Shown here: positions 1-14,641 of the stretch, one piece after another
Layout: each line of letters begins with the position of its first letter
Position numbering within the stretch: the stretch's first letter is position 1
Source: Botryotinia globosa
Taxonomy: Eukaryota > Ascomycota > Leotiomycetes > Helotiales > Sclerotiniaceae
Direction: 5' to 3'
Length of the DNA stretch: 64,000 bases
NCBI GenBank assembly: GCA_014898425.1
Contig: RCSZ01000001.1
Location: 1,550,001-1,614,000 of the forward strand
Notes under the pieces: generated by a model
Told to the model about the DNA's origin: nothing
Databases searched by the model: none
Seen by the model: the letters and a program-made list of their open reading frames with translations, nothing else
Position numbers and translations under genes: made by a program

Positions 1-2781
1 AATTCTTCTGCGAATCTGGTTCCATTATTGCCCATAGCATTTGGGGTTTATACCCCTTGGCTACCAGTGCCGTACTGTTAAGAGTCGTGATAGTTTCTAT
101 GAATCGAAAGATGTTTGACTCTCTCACAAAGATCGAACGGTTCTGTGTGCAGTCTAGTATCTCTGCAATGCCATGTAAATATGTTAAAGAAACTTAGCTG
201 AGATATCTAATCAAAATCAAAGATCTCGCAATGAAAGTAAGAGAGATTGGGGTAAGGGAAAGACATGAAGGAAATATTCACTCGGCAAGAGCATCTACTC
301 ATTCCTCAAACCATACAGCCCTCAAGCATTTGAGTCGGTCCACCCACAGTCATGAACAGAGAACACGCCTCTTTTGGATGGATCGACTAATTTGCGGGGG
401 CGTTGCTGGTGAATTTAAAGTTATATTTTTACTCTCAAGCTCCGATTTGTCTTGAATTGAGGCCCCGACTTTTACCCCTTTAGCTTTAGTTCCATGGTAT
501 GACATTTCCTACTCGTTGCCGTTCACTGTTTGCAACAAGTGTGAACCTTGAAGTGATTTGCTTGTTGATCCTGAATTGGACGATATTTCCGTACCGGACA
601 TAGCACGTCGATCAGTCACGCTTGTGGTTTGTCGATGAAACGATCATTTTGTTTCGACTGTATTTCCCAGGAAATACCTAGGTATCAATAAGTAAATGCT
701 TGATCGATCAAATCCATGTGGTGCATTTTCATCTCTAACAAGTCTGCAGAGCCAATGCTACAGTTTCTGCTTGAGGTGCATCATGCAACTTCGAAATCCT
801 CCTTCTGTTGCGTGGAAGGGTGCGGTTCGAGTAGATGCTGCAACTTACCAGTACCTATAACTTGAGGTAAAAAGTGGCAAGATGTAGTGGGACATCTCCG
901 CCAATAGAACCATCAGGGACATTCGTAGAGTGAGCTGCTACTGGTGACTAGACTGTTCAGCTGAGCGCGTGGTGGAAACGGGAATGTTCGCTGACCAAAA
1001 ATGTATCTCCAAGTCAGGAGAACCTTGTTTGATCGATCACGGCCCATGGGAATCCCATGATGAAATGTATTGGTGGAGCACGGGAAAGACCCTGACTAAA
1101 GTTGGAGGTTTCAGACCACAATCTGGGATTCTTGAGTTCTAGAACCATTGGAATTGATAAAAGATTGCATATACGATAGATATAATCTAAATCAATTCCA
1201 ACTTCCAAGGTTGGATTCTTCCAACATCAAACTGTAGAGGCAGAGGATAGGATCCAAGAAGAACTTCCATGGAAGGAAGGGGAGGCATCAAGTTTCCCAT
1301 CGTCAGTGTCGTCGCAGACTCGCAGTGTCATTTCTGAAATCCATGATGTGGTTGAACATTGAAGAAAGTGATCTAGGTTTTATTTGTTTAACATGGACAT
1401 GGCGGCGTGAGTTGTGATTTGTCAAGTGTTATATCAATTCTTTTGTTTTTTCAGATCAGAATATACCACCAAAGCTTCACAACCGGCTTGGCATCTTTTA
1501 TCCAGGTGTATCTACGACGTGCGATACGATACGATAGATATCATTATCGAGAACTCAACTCTGTACAGGGGAAAGATCTCGTAAGGACCTTCAATTCTCA
1601 TACTTGATGTAGTATAATGGTATTCACATTGCTCAACTTACTCAACGTCTCGTGTGTACAAATGCTGATATCCACCATAACCAGATCATTCTTTGATCAA
1701 ATCAACTAATGTTTACAACAAAGTATAAATGATGTTTATCATTATCAGCCTCGTAAACAGATGACGAACCCCCTGATGTATTTCCATCCACAATCCACAA
1801 ATCCCTGGAAAGGTATAGTAATATTTTGACAGCGCAATTAATTTGATAATGAATATCATCATCACCTCGAAATTTCTTGCGGCGGGGTGGATTTGAGATA
1901 TACACAATTCGGCTGGCTCAACGTGCTTTTGCATGCAAGTCTTCAGTCAATCTGACACAAAACATCAAAGGCGCACCCTACATACCGTGCCGTCGACTCT
2001 GCGGGTCACGCCGAACATATGGCGTACAATTGATTCGGCTTGAGTGTCCCACGTTTGCGCTACGAGAATTTCATAGCTCTTCCTTCCAAATGTCGAGCTA
2101 TTACCGGCTGGCAACGACCAGTCTCAGTCTCATATTGAGATTTTCACTAGGGGCTTTGATGCCAAATGTGCCATCATCGTGCCAACTAGAGTCTGGGTTG
2201 CTTTATTAATGAACGATCAAAGCTGAGGAAGCTTGCACGTGGTGTATACAATGTATCAAACGAGGGACGGTGCGAAGAGTGATATTGGGTATGTTTCCCT
2301 ATTCTTCATATTAGTTGTGTCTGGGCTAATGAGATGAGCGAACAGAGACTGTATCGATTCACCAGTTGATTCGTACATATAATTATCTCCAGCGTTCGTT
2401 CAACGGGCAAGAATACTCTTACAAACAACATAAAAGACGAAAATGGTGGTATGGTGGACAAAGTTACACCGCTGAATGGGACGGAGAAAATGAGATATGG
2501 CGCAGATACATATCGAAAAGGGATTTCTTTCACCATCTACCTCCATCTTAGGAGAAAATCAGCAAGGAGCCACTGACGCACATAATCGGGCTCTTCCGCA
2601 GATCAGCATCTACATATAATATCATGATAAGAGGCGTGGAGGAAGCACAATTTATGATTGCACGATGATATATTCTAGTACATCTCACAGTTGATGCACA
2701 CGCACTCTCGCTGGAATCATCCATAACATCAGGCCTTTTCCCTGACGGGTTTCTCACTCAGTGATTAAGCCGTCTAAACTC
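1..2781. other. Gene-poor flank, no supported gene
   Basis: All open frames here are short (about 110 codons or fewer), overlap on both strands, and carry no domain or intron pattern I recognise. The stretch lies beyond the 3' end of the polyketide synthase relic and may be old, fully decayed sequence or plain intergenic DNA. I see no RNA gene or repeat array in it. Confidence 0.5.
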
Positions 2782-2925
2782 ATGCCCAGGTCGTTGAAGT
2801 GTCTATCTTGTCAATCTTGCTCGCGCAAGAAGAAAATTGGACATCCAACTTCGAGCGAATTGAGAGACTACCGTATTGCAAGTATAAATCGTCTTCAGAC
2901 TCATGTGAAGAATGTAAAAACTGGG
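2782..2925 (+). pseudogene. Possible relic of a Zn2Cys6 transcription factor DNA-binding domain
   Basis: From the ATG at 2782 one frame reads MPRSLKCLSCQSCSRKKKI, which looks like the first half of a fungal binuclear zinc cluster (CxxC followed by a basic run). About 40 bases later another frame reads CKYKSSSDSCEECKNWG, which looks like the second half (Cys, CxxC, then Trp-Gly as in many such factors). The halves are out of frame and no long downstream frame follows. If real, this is a frameshifted remnant of the local regulator of the neighbouring polyketide cluster. It could also be chance, because the match is short. Confidence 0.3.
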
Positions 2926-3757
2926 GGATGGGAAAGACCACGATTCCCGTTCTCCGATTTGCGCTCTTTAGCTCTTTCTCGCGCCTTCTACGGTACAGCC
3001 GGCTTGTTTGGGCGATGTCCGCCATAAACCATCTCCAGGCACGTTGCAGTTTATTGGCAACAACTAATCGCCAGATATCGGCCTCTGATCTCCTAGTTTT
3101 TATCTGCTTCTTTCTTGTTTTCTAAGCAAGATTCCCAGCACTCTGTTGATGCTTACCCTGATAATTATGTAAAACTTGGATCAGCAAAACAGGCGCCCTC
3201 CGCTTTCCAAACCTTCGGGAATCGATACTCCTGCTCCTTTGACTGTATCGAGACTCGCGTCTATTTTCTGTTTCATTGTGCGGAAACAACTGCCTGCGAT
3301 TGACTTTATTATTCTCCTCCCATTAAATATTTCAGCCGGGGAGAGTGCGGTACGTAGGCTACCAAAGACTCGAGCAATGGCCTAATTGCTAGAGCCAAGC
3401 TCGGTGTGATTCTACGCAGAACATGGTTGGTTATGAAAGTGCCTCTGTGAATACGACTACGATGAGCAGGCAAGTCTCATACTTGCATGCGACTGCCTTT
3501 GCGCTGGAATCTAACGAAGGGGGCACTGAAACGCGAAAGTCAATTGCGATTTCTACATATTTTTTGTAGATGAGCTTTGCTCTTGCAACCCAACATTTGA
3601 CTGGCAAGTCTTGCAAAATTCACAGTGGTGGCAAAATATAGGATCATATGATCAGAATTCGAAAGCTAGCAATGCTATGTTATCCAAGGTAAATTATTTA
3701 TCATTATCAAGCAAATTGCAAAACGCTTTGAATCAATCCTCGCCACACTACGTGTAT
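2926..3757. other. Spacer, no supported gene
   Basis: Only short overlapping frames lie between the zinc-cluster-like fragment and the 3' end of the polyketide synthase relic. I recognise no domain, repeat or RNA. Confidence 0.5.
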
Positions 3758-6700
3758 TCACATGTCAATCTCACTCCTGAGGACTCCCAGCTTTATCCCA
3801 ACGTTAACCGATAAATCTTTAATGCTAAGATCTGAAGCAAGCAAAATAGGAAACGGGACTTCATAACCAAATTCTTTGAAAAGCCAATTTCTAAACTCGG
3901 CTCCAATCATACTATCCAAGCCAAACGACGCCAGACGTCCCTTCCAAAGGCATCCATATCTTCGATAGAGATGGCGATGATATTTGATAACTTCTTCGCG
4001 ACTTGGGCTGATATGATGTTGATAACATGCTCAGGTCCTGCAGCAATGGCGGCTTGTATTTGCTCAATCGTATTGCCGGATGAGGACTTTGTCCCGCTAT
4101 TGCCTCCTGACCCCACAACTTCATGAAATTCGGCACGAAGATGTCGAAACCTTGGGTTTTCAAACCAAGAAACATCAGTTGTATGGATCGAAGATAATGC
4201 ACTTGCAACAGTCGAAGGGTCAAGGCCCAATACAATTTGTGAATCTTGGAGAATTGCGTTGCCTGCCGATGGCTGGTCCTTTATCGCTGTTTCAAATCCA
4301 CAGATCATCTCGTCTTCATTGATTCCGAAAATTCCTCTTCGACTTAGTAATACTTCAATCTCTTGGTGTTCACTAACATAACCCACATCAAGAATCGCTG
4401 GAAGCACGACTGATACAGCGGGAAGGCCTTGCACATTTCAGCTCCACGCAAGAGAGTCCAAGTAGCAATTCCCAGCGCTATAGTTGCTGTGCCCAGGATT
4501 TCCAAGTGTAGCGGATATCGAACTCAGCATGAGAAAAAAGTTGAGACAGTGGCCAATGAGACCTCTATGGAGACTTTCTGCCACCTTTACCTTGGGATCT
4601 ATGGCACCTTTGAATTGATCGTAGCTCATTTTCTCAAAAAGCGAGTCCTGTAATTTCAGTCAACTATTGATTCATCACAGAATGTGAGGGTCCCTACATT
4701 CAAAACCATAGCTGCATGCACAACCCCACGGATAGGACGTTCAGAGCTCTCCTGGGCAATTACACTCGAAAGGTCCTCCTCATTTGCAGCGTCTGCTCGA
4801 TAGACGTTAACCGAAGCGCCTTCTTTCCTCAGGGATTTGACTAATTGCGCTGCCTCCAACTTGTCAAGTCCAGAACGAGAAACAAAAGCGAAGTGCCTGA
4901 AGCCTCTTCTCAACATCCAAATCGTTAGACTACGGCCAAGCCCGCCAAGGCACCCAACCAAGATGTAGCTTGCACTCGAGTTGAATCTTAGTTCAGTTGA
5001 GTTTTGTACCTATAGTTGTAGTTAGATCTACTATTGAGATCACACGAGATTTTAGCATACCTCGATGAAATCTTCCCCGTATCCGTACGTGATGGTAGCC
5101 TCTTCAAGGCTTGTTAAGTTCGTGGAGGCCATTCCTGCATTTGAGAGTTCCTGAATGCTATATTTCTTGGTTCGCTGATGGAGAATATCACTGTGGTTCT
5201 TCAAATGGTCAATGGCTCCAGTCAGGATAGATCCAATCGAAGTCTTATCCTGCTTGTACAGCATGTCAATACTCATAGACAGGAATGTCGCACCTCTGGA
5301 AAATGGTAAAACGTCAGGCGGTTCCAAAATGGTGCCGCTAGAAAGGACAAATATCGTTCCCGGTGGAAGGTGGCGTCATATTTCCTAACTTAGTGAAGAG
5401 AATTCATGCGATATAATGGAGGCTAACCGCTTCTTGCTAATCAACCTCTTGAGGGCCAAAGGTACATCTGTTGTTGAACTTCTGATCAATTCAGCTTCTG
5501 AAATTCCTAATTCGAAACATTTTTTTTTCATCTTCCACACTTTCAACAATTAGAGTATAAGTGTAGCCGATAGCTTTACTGATACTGATAAAGGCCTTGA
5601 CAAAGCTAGCTGGTGACGGGAGTAACAATATATGATGGTCTTTCTGTGCTTGGGCTGAGTTGGCGACGGCATTCCCTGCAATTAGTCGTGCCCTTTGACT
5701 CTGGAATTGAACATCAGCTGAATTCACTTCCGAAGCAAATACTTGCATTTCGACTTCATAATCTGCTAGCTCATCCTGTTCCGATGAGTTCTCTTCATTG
5801 AAGAACAGTTTTCCATCCACTACTGAGCCTTGGAGTGTTCTCCCGGTAGTTAACAACGTTCTTGTAGTTTCAAAGGATTTAGCCAAAATATCGTTCAGAC
5901 GATAATGTGGAACTAAGCGGCTAATATGGATGCTTCCATTTTGGAGTCAGAACTCCGTCTCTTCATCTGCAGATCCGCTTTATTTCTTAGGCATCGTCGA
6001 GACGATAGCGTTCATGATGCTAGTACGGTGTTCTCCGAGGTCAACATCTAGAATCGTGATTTTCGTGCTGGCTCGCTCTGTCAGAATTGTCCGAATTAAA
6101 CCTACAACCAACGAGCCCCCGATGAGTTTCCCTTCATTGACTCCGGCTGTCAACCATAAAATTGGGATGCCTGAGCACAACAATTTCTTCAAGGATTCAA
6201 ATGAAGTTTTGTCCAATGACGAGAGGAAATTGCCGTCGATGTCATCAACAATTAGATTGCTATCTCCGATAACATCAAAGTTGCCAAGTTCTTTGTATTC
6301 GACGTGCCATTGGTGCCCAAGAAATTTCTGTTGTTTTCATCATTAAAGTTGATTGTCCTTTGAGTGAAAGTACAGTAGCTTTGTTTTTGTGCATGACTCC
6401 TCCATTCATGCGAAATTTCTGGTCTCCAGGACATGAAAGAATCACGGGACTGTCAAATGAACCGAATCGAAGGTTGCGGGATTCGTGATCGTGAACGCAA
6501 AGCGCCTTTTCCAAGGAAATGCCGAAGGGAATACTTGTGTGAAAATGGCATACCCTTTGTCATTTCTGATCGATTTTGCCATAAAAATTGCATCGTTCGC
6601 TGCTTCGTCTGATAGTTCCTTGCTAACCACATCTAGATCTTGTGATGTTGGAATAGATTGAGTAGATCCCCAGAAGAGTAACATTTGGTACAAATATAGA

Positions 6701-9700
6701 GGCCAATCTGTCATCGATTGAGGATAGTCTTTTTAACTGCCCGTCTTGATCCGGATCAATACTGCAGATTGTACAGGATGCAGTTGAAGATAAAATTTCG
6801 AGCAAAGTCTTGACAAACGTCACAGTGTATTGGCCAAGTAATAGGACACGTTCTAGTGGACTTTTGTGGTTTGCGAAATCGACGATTTTAGTAATTAATT
6901 CTAAGCCTGTGGCGGCAGTAGTGGTTATGGGCGTATCTTTGGGAGTGGGACGGAGATCTTCAGGCACAAGATGGGCAATATCAGGTTTCCAGACTACTCC
7001 CATGTATGGTTTTGGTCGGACTTTTTCTATCTCGGCTTGTGGTGGTGCCGCAGCTTCGTAAGTAACTGTTCTGAGATCTCTTATGTCGAGGATGATTTCG
7101 CCAGACTTGCCTTTGAGCTGAGCACTATTGTTGGCATAACGACCGAAAGCTTCAGACCACGCAACAGCCTTTCCTCTCGATTCAATATCGGTTTTGGGGA
7201 ACCACAGGGAGATTTCTTCTATCTTAATAGGGACGCAACCAAACTGCATATGCATGCTTTTATAAAGCCCTTCGTTGAGAGGAATAATCATGACCTGTAG
7301 ACACGCATCAATAGAGGAGGGGTGTAAAATATATCTCGACTCTCCTGTCATTAACCCACTCTTAGTGGTCAAATCGACGTCGGCGGTAGCTTCCTTGATA
7401 CCTTTCGCAGCAGCAATATTATGCAGTCCCTGGAAACTTGGACCATAGTTGAATCCTACTCTAGAGAAAGAGGAATACCATCTTTTACTTGATGTTGACT
7501 GTGTCATCTTGTTGTGAGATCTCGGTGGCTCATTGAAAGAGGTGTCTGCTCTGGGTGTAGGATTGACAGCAATCATGCCTTCCGAATGAGTTTGCCATCT
7601 ACCGTCTGCGAAAAATTCAACCACGAAACCGTACCAGATAGGTTCTATATTTTTTTTGCTACTTTTAGTTACTGGCTGTAGACGTAGTTGTACCTCTAGT
7701 CCATCGTCTGTGTCTGGGATCACTATCGCAAGGTTGAAGGATGTATCCCGAAAACGTACCCCTTGGTGCTGTATGTTTAGCATTGTGGAGTCTAGGACTT
7801 GCCTGAGCGCTTCAACTGCCATTGACAAGTGGCCTGCAGCTGGAAATACAACAGACCCACCAAGATTGTGATCAAAAAGCCATGGAATATCTTTGAGACG
7901 AAGCTTGTTTTGCCAGACTAGTCCTGATAACCCTACTATCTAACTTCCAAGCAAATCATGCCTAAGAAAACTCTTGCAACGTTGCGCTCTACTCATGCTT
8001 GACTCAGCCCAATATGTTTTCTTGTAGTTCCATTGGTATGGAGGTAAATCAACGAGAAATTGAGGAGTTGAGCTGGATGTATTTGCATTCCCAATACAAT
8101 TAACAAGGTTTATATTGATTGGTGCACCAATTAAAAACAGCTCTCCTGACAACTTCAAAAGTTGAATGGAATCATCGGTCTTTCGAACGAGCGTTGGAAT
8201 GTAGTTGAAGCGCTCGATACCCAGATATTGTAGTATTTACTTAACGGGTCCAGAGAGAGCTGCATGCGGCCCAACTTCAATGGCACATGTGACTTTTTCT
8301 AGACCGGTAGTCTCGAGTACCGCACTTACTGCCTGTTCAAACTTAACTTTGCCCCTCAAATTTTCACACCAGTACTTAATTGAGAGTGTGTCTTCGAGGA
8401 TTTCTCGACCCGTCACTGATGAGATCATCCTTGCTCGAGGTAATATTTTATTAGACGTATGATTTTCCAGCCTTGTAGTAGCCAAATTATATAGCTTCTC
8501 ATACTCTGGGGCAACAGCATCCATATATGGCGAGTGGTATGCCTTTCCAGTGTCAAGCTCTCTAGCAAAGATTTTTTTCGGCATCGAGTTGGTTCTTCAC
8601 TGTTTGAATACCTGAAACGGAACCACTGAGGAGGGTAGTGCTTCTCGATGAATTAATACAAGCGATGACAACATCACTAGTATCTTGGATATATTTATTG
8701 ACATGCTCGGCTCCAAGTCCAACCGCCAGCATAGTACCACATACTGCACTGCGCTTGACAGTAAATCCTCGATAGAACGCTGAAATTATCGCATCACCAG
8801 CTGAAATCAAACCCGCTGCATATGCTGCCGCGATTTCACCAGAGGAATGTCCTACAGTGATGGTTGGCAGGATTCTCCATTTGGCCATAAGATTCACCAG
8901 AGCAATTTGGATACCGGTACATACAGGTTGCGATATTTCCGCATCGTTTAGACGACTAGTTTCTGCTGTATCCAACAAGACATCTTCTATTTTCCAACAT
9001 GCCGGAGGATCTAGTCTCTGCAAAATATCGTCTAGTGGTCGAATTGTGTCGAGAAATGACGGGAAAGTTTTCATTGCCTGAGAAGCCATACGAGGCCATT
9101 GTGCACCTTGCCCAGTAAAGATAAACATGAATTAGGGTTCAATTGAAGGAGCTGCTCCCAGTTTGAAGGAGCCTGATGAAAATTTGTCATCATGTTCCAA
9201 ATCCGAAGTTATTGTGAAAGCTCTATGATTAAAATTAGATCTTGAAGTCAGAGTATGTGCAAGATCTATAATGTAGAAATCATCAACTTTTGAATGTGCC
9301 TCTATGTTTCTCAAGAGGGTTGTTTTATCGTGGGCTGAGAACGGTACTAATGTGGGTCTTGATGTTGACTTATCAACAGGACTTTCCGTTTTCGCTACTC
9401 CGTGCTGGTACGAAGATATAAGGATTGGATGCCCTCAATAATTACGTGGCCATTAGTACCGCCGTAACCAAATGAGTTTACACTTGCTCGTCTGACTGAA
9501 TGGTTATCGGGCCATGGTTTTGTCTCGGCGTGAACTTTGATATTCCACTCCTTCTCTTTGACTAGACTGGTCGTTAGATCGAGTATTGCAAATTTCTGAA
9601 ATTCACTTACTTTCAGGGTTGATTTTTTGGAACCCGCAAACTCCTGGTATGATGCCAGCTTCCGTCATCCTTGCCGCTTTCATAACTGAAGATACTCCAC

Positions 9701-10013
9701 TTGCTGCCTCACTGTGACCTATATTCGGCTTGATCTACGCCTTTTAGTAGTCATTTAAAGCGAGGGGACGAAAAACTCACTGCTCCTACGAACAAAGGTG
9801 CATTCTTGCTTCTTTGTCATTCGTGGCATTTGAAACAGCTTTTGCTTCAATTGGATCTCCTGTAGGGGTTCCTGTCCCGTGCATCTCAAGATATATAGTT
9901 TGAGACGGGTCTAGGCTGGCTTTTTCGTATGCTGCTCGCATGACTCTCTCTTGGCCTTTGACACTTGGATAGGTTATTCCCATTCCCGGAACTTTTCCAT
10001 TTCTATAGAACTA
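3758..10013 (-). pseudogene. Decayed highly-reducing type I polyketide synthase (partial KS-AT-DH-ER-like-KR-ACP)
   Basis: The domain order is that of a fungal reducing polyketide synthase, which builds a polyketide from acyl-CoA units on a carrier domain. The KS is represented only by its C-terminal part: HGTGTPTGDP at about 9890-9860, NIGHSEAASG after an intron near 9725-9780, and SVNSFGYGGTNGHV. The half with the catalytic Cys is absent. The AT has GQGAQW and GHSSGE (9128-8240). The DH has DHNLGGSVVFP and HPSSIDACLQ (about 7910-7090). A degenerate ER-like stretch follows (5900-5490) with no clear NADPH motif. The KR has GCLGGLGRS and the SSIS/Tyr site (4960-4440). The ACP has FGLDSM near 3920. 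I see no methyltransferase. In-frame stops sit at 9132, 8237, 7940, 5980 and 5947. Frameshifts occur near 9440, 8577 (in a seven-A run), 6650 and 3940. The gene cannot make an active enzyme. Confidence 0.92.
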
Positions 10014-10197
10014 TGTCAGCTTTGATTCCCATGAAATGAATCATATTTACTCGCGTATTTACGGAAGGGGAACGAACAACCCCTCGGATAGGATCATTGT
10101 CTCGGATCGCGTCTCTAGTACTATTAAACTCACAATTCGTCACATCCTTCATTTTCTTTCCAGTCTTAACCACGATATCTTGGAGTGTCGCCTGAAA

Positions 10198-11000
10198 ATG
10201 ACCACCTATTTCCGCACACTAACCTTTTCAGCCGTCCTGCTGCTTTGGGGTATCAGCATATGGAATGGCACCATCAAAGCTCTCCTCCTAACGGTATGGC
10301 ATGAACAATTTGAGGATGGTGTCATAATGCACACCCAGTACACTGGGATCATCATTCTAGATTTTCCCCTCTCTATTCTGGTTGCGATCTTCTTCTCCAG
10401 CACAAACAATTCAAACAGAGAACAACAAATTTTGACTCTCGATGCATTCTCAACGTTTCAACCTGCATATGTTTGGCTATATGCAGAGAGTGTACGGGGG
10501 ACAAAACAGCCGCACACTCAGGGAAGTAGGTTGAGAATGAAGTCTCCGCAAATATTGAAAGCTGTTAACCGTTACGACTAGTCCAATCGTTTGGGGTATA
10601 CTTTGGCAGATCTTTGGCGGTGCCGTATTGCTTCCCATTTACTACTCTCGCCACCTTCAATGGCGAGTGAGCAGCCCGATGTATTGGCTCCATCAGATGT
10701 TTCTTCTTCGAGAGCTATACCAGTCAGCTTTATCGTAGGCGTTGTACTACCCACAATTATGGTGATGCTGCCTACTTGATCTCATACTTCGCTCGATCCA
10801 GTCGCTCGTGAGCAACACCGATTTTTTCATCACACGTACTCCAAGTTTTGAAATCAGTTCACATATCCTATTCCCTCTAAGCATTCTACGATGACTGATC
10901 ACTGACACCTTGGTTCTCATAGATCAAAAAATCTTGTCTATATGGCAGCTGACTCCTCTGTGGATGTCCCCAACTCAAGCAGTCACTACTTGGGCTTTCA
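10198..11000 (+). pseudogene. Broken gene for a fungal integral membrane protein
   Basis: From the ATG at 10198 the frame has hydrophobic segments and a stretch resembling YTGIIILDFPLSILVAIFF, typical of a multi-pass fungal membrane family of unknown function often found near biosynthetic genes. Similarity continues in other frames: IVWGILWQIFGGAVLLPIYY at about 10580-10640, AIPVSFIVGVVLPTIMVMLP at 10716-10776, and IWQLTPLWMS at 10938-10968. At least two frame changes are needed, and one near 10527-10580 might be an intron. The family assignment is from memory of its motifs and is tentative. The gene diverges from the polyketide synthase relic, and the two are 185 bp apart where the missing half of the KS should be. 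Confidence 0.5.
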
Positions 11001-12572
11001 GTCAATGTGCAGATAGAATGCCCTCTATGTCTTTAAGGACGAAAGTGATTGACAATAGAATAGCAGCTTGGTGGATTCAGGTATCTATCTTACTTACTTG
11101 CAGCCGTGTTGTCGTGCTTGTTGGCACGTCGTTCGGAACAAGCACGTCGTTCGGGAAATTTGTGTGACAGTAATTCGGCCCTATTTTCCCCGCTCCTATT
11201 CACCCTTTTCCTTCTTGGTGTATCAATTCTTGGGCCGGGTACTACAGTGTGTCTTGCGTTATTTTGAAGGGAGGGAGAATTACTGAGCTTGCGCTCGGCG
11301 GCCTCGATTTCATCCATTAAGGACAAATTGATGAAAATGCGCCAAGGACCAAATTATAACGTTACCAAGACTGCATGTGCTGTCGAAAATACGAAGAAGT
11401 GGTGGCTATTGAATGGCTAATAGTCTTTGCTGTCTAAGCCTGTCTTATCCGAAAGCAAGTACATCATTAACCAAGAAACTAGGTAGTCGATCGATTATCT
11501 TCTGCATACGTGTAAAAAACCATTCTGAGACCCCTTGACTTCTCAACCCGTTGTTTCTATAAAACGGTTCTTTTCCATGATTTTTTGACAGCTTTTCAAG
11601 AACCATACTCGCGAGTTCCATTACATTTACAACCCTTGGAACTTAACTTTTCTGGAACATTTTTTTAGGCCTTTCTTCCCCAATGAGAATAAATTATGTC
11701 TTCTTTTTCCGAGAAAATATTTCAGAAACACTTATTTCATGAACTACATAATCAGTCCACACCTTTTCAAGGAACACAACTTCATATTATGACAGAGCTT
11801 GAAACCTAGAGTGACACTATATTTCAAGAATTTTGACGATTTGGAACTGGAATGGTTGTGTTTCCCCATGCGCTAACACGAGCATAAATATACAATGTCG
11901 AACATCGATGGTACCCAAGCTGATATGAAGGATCAAGGTTGGAATAACAATGCCTAGAATCATCGGTTTCAGGACTCAACATCGCTATCTTATGGTCTAG
12001 CACGATCAACGAAGGCTGTCTTGACAGAGATAATATTGCACCACCGAGTCCTTCTACCCTTGCAGTCTGTAAATGTGAAATTACAGTAGCACGAAAACCA
12101 TTTCCGTTTGCGTATTGCATTAGCTATCTTTCTCTGTACCAATGACGAAGCGTGAAAAAAAGATTAGCCATGCTGAAAGCAAATATAGCGACCCCGATAA
12201 TGCTGAGATCAAAGCTTGGGATATACTGGAGTGGGTATTTATGATGTCCCAGTACTGGATTTATATTATTGCTTATTTGACAATGTACCTGAACCACCTG
12301 CGGGGGCACATCTCCAAGAAACACGCGAGCCTGGAATTTGGAAGAGGGAACGAAACAACTGTTTGTTCACACTATCGAAGGATGAATATAAATTCGCCCG
12401 TTGCCAATATATCCATCCGCTAGCTATATGACTTATGTGCACACGACTCTAAGACTTTTGCTCTTGTCTATCTAAACCCTTTGAAAACGCCCCGAAATGC
12501 TGTCATTTTGAATTGTATTCCAAAAGGAATTATCCAATCTCATCAAATCCAATATACTAATAAGCTATCTAT
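11001..12572. other. Spacer with short unassigned frames
   Basis: No intact gene is visible. A minus-strand frame at 12324-12124 contains one membrane-like segment (IIGVAIFAFSMANLFF) after a PS-containing turn, loosely like the start of an RTA1-type protein, but nothing continues it. The rest is AT-rich with scattered stops. The 3' end of ATP sulfurylase lies at the right edge. Confidence 0.4.

Positions 12573-14641
<2,069 letters not shown>

Noticed and set aside
12124..12324. Possible RTA1-like first exon on the minus strand
   Set aside because: A single hydrophobic segment after a PS pair is too little. No continuation with the family's other membrane segments was found.
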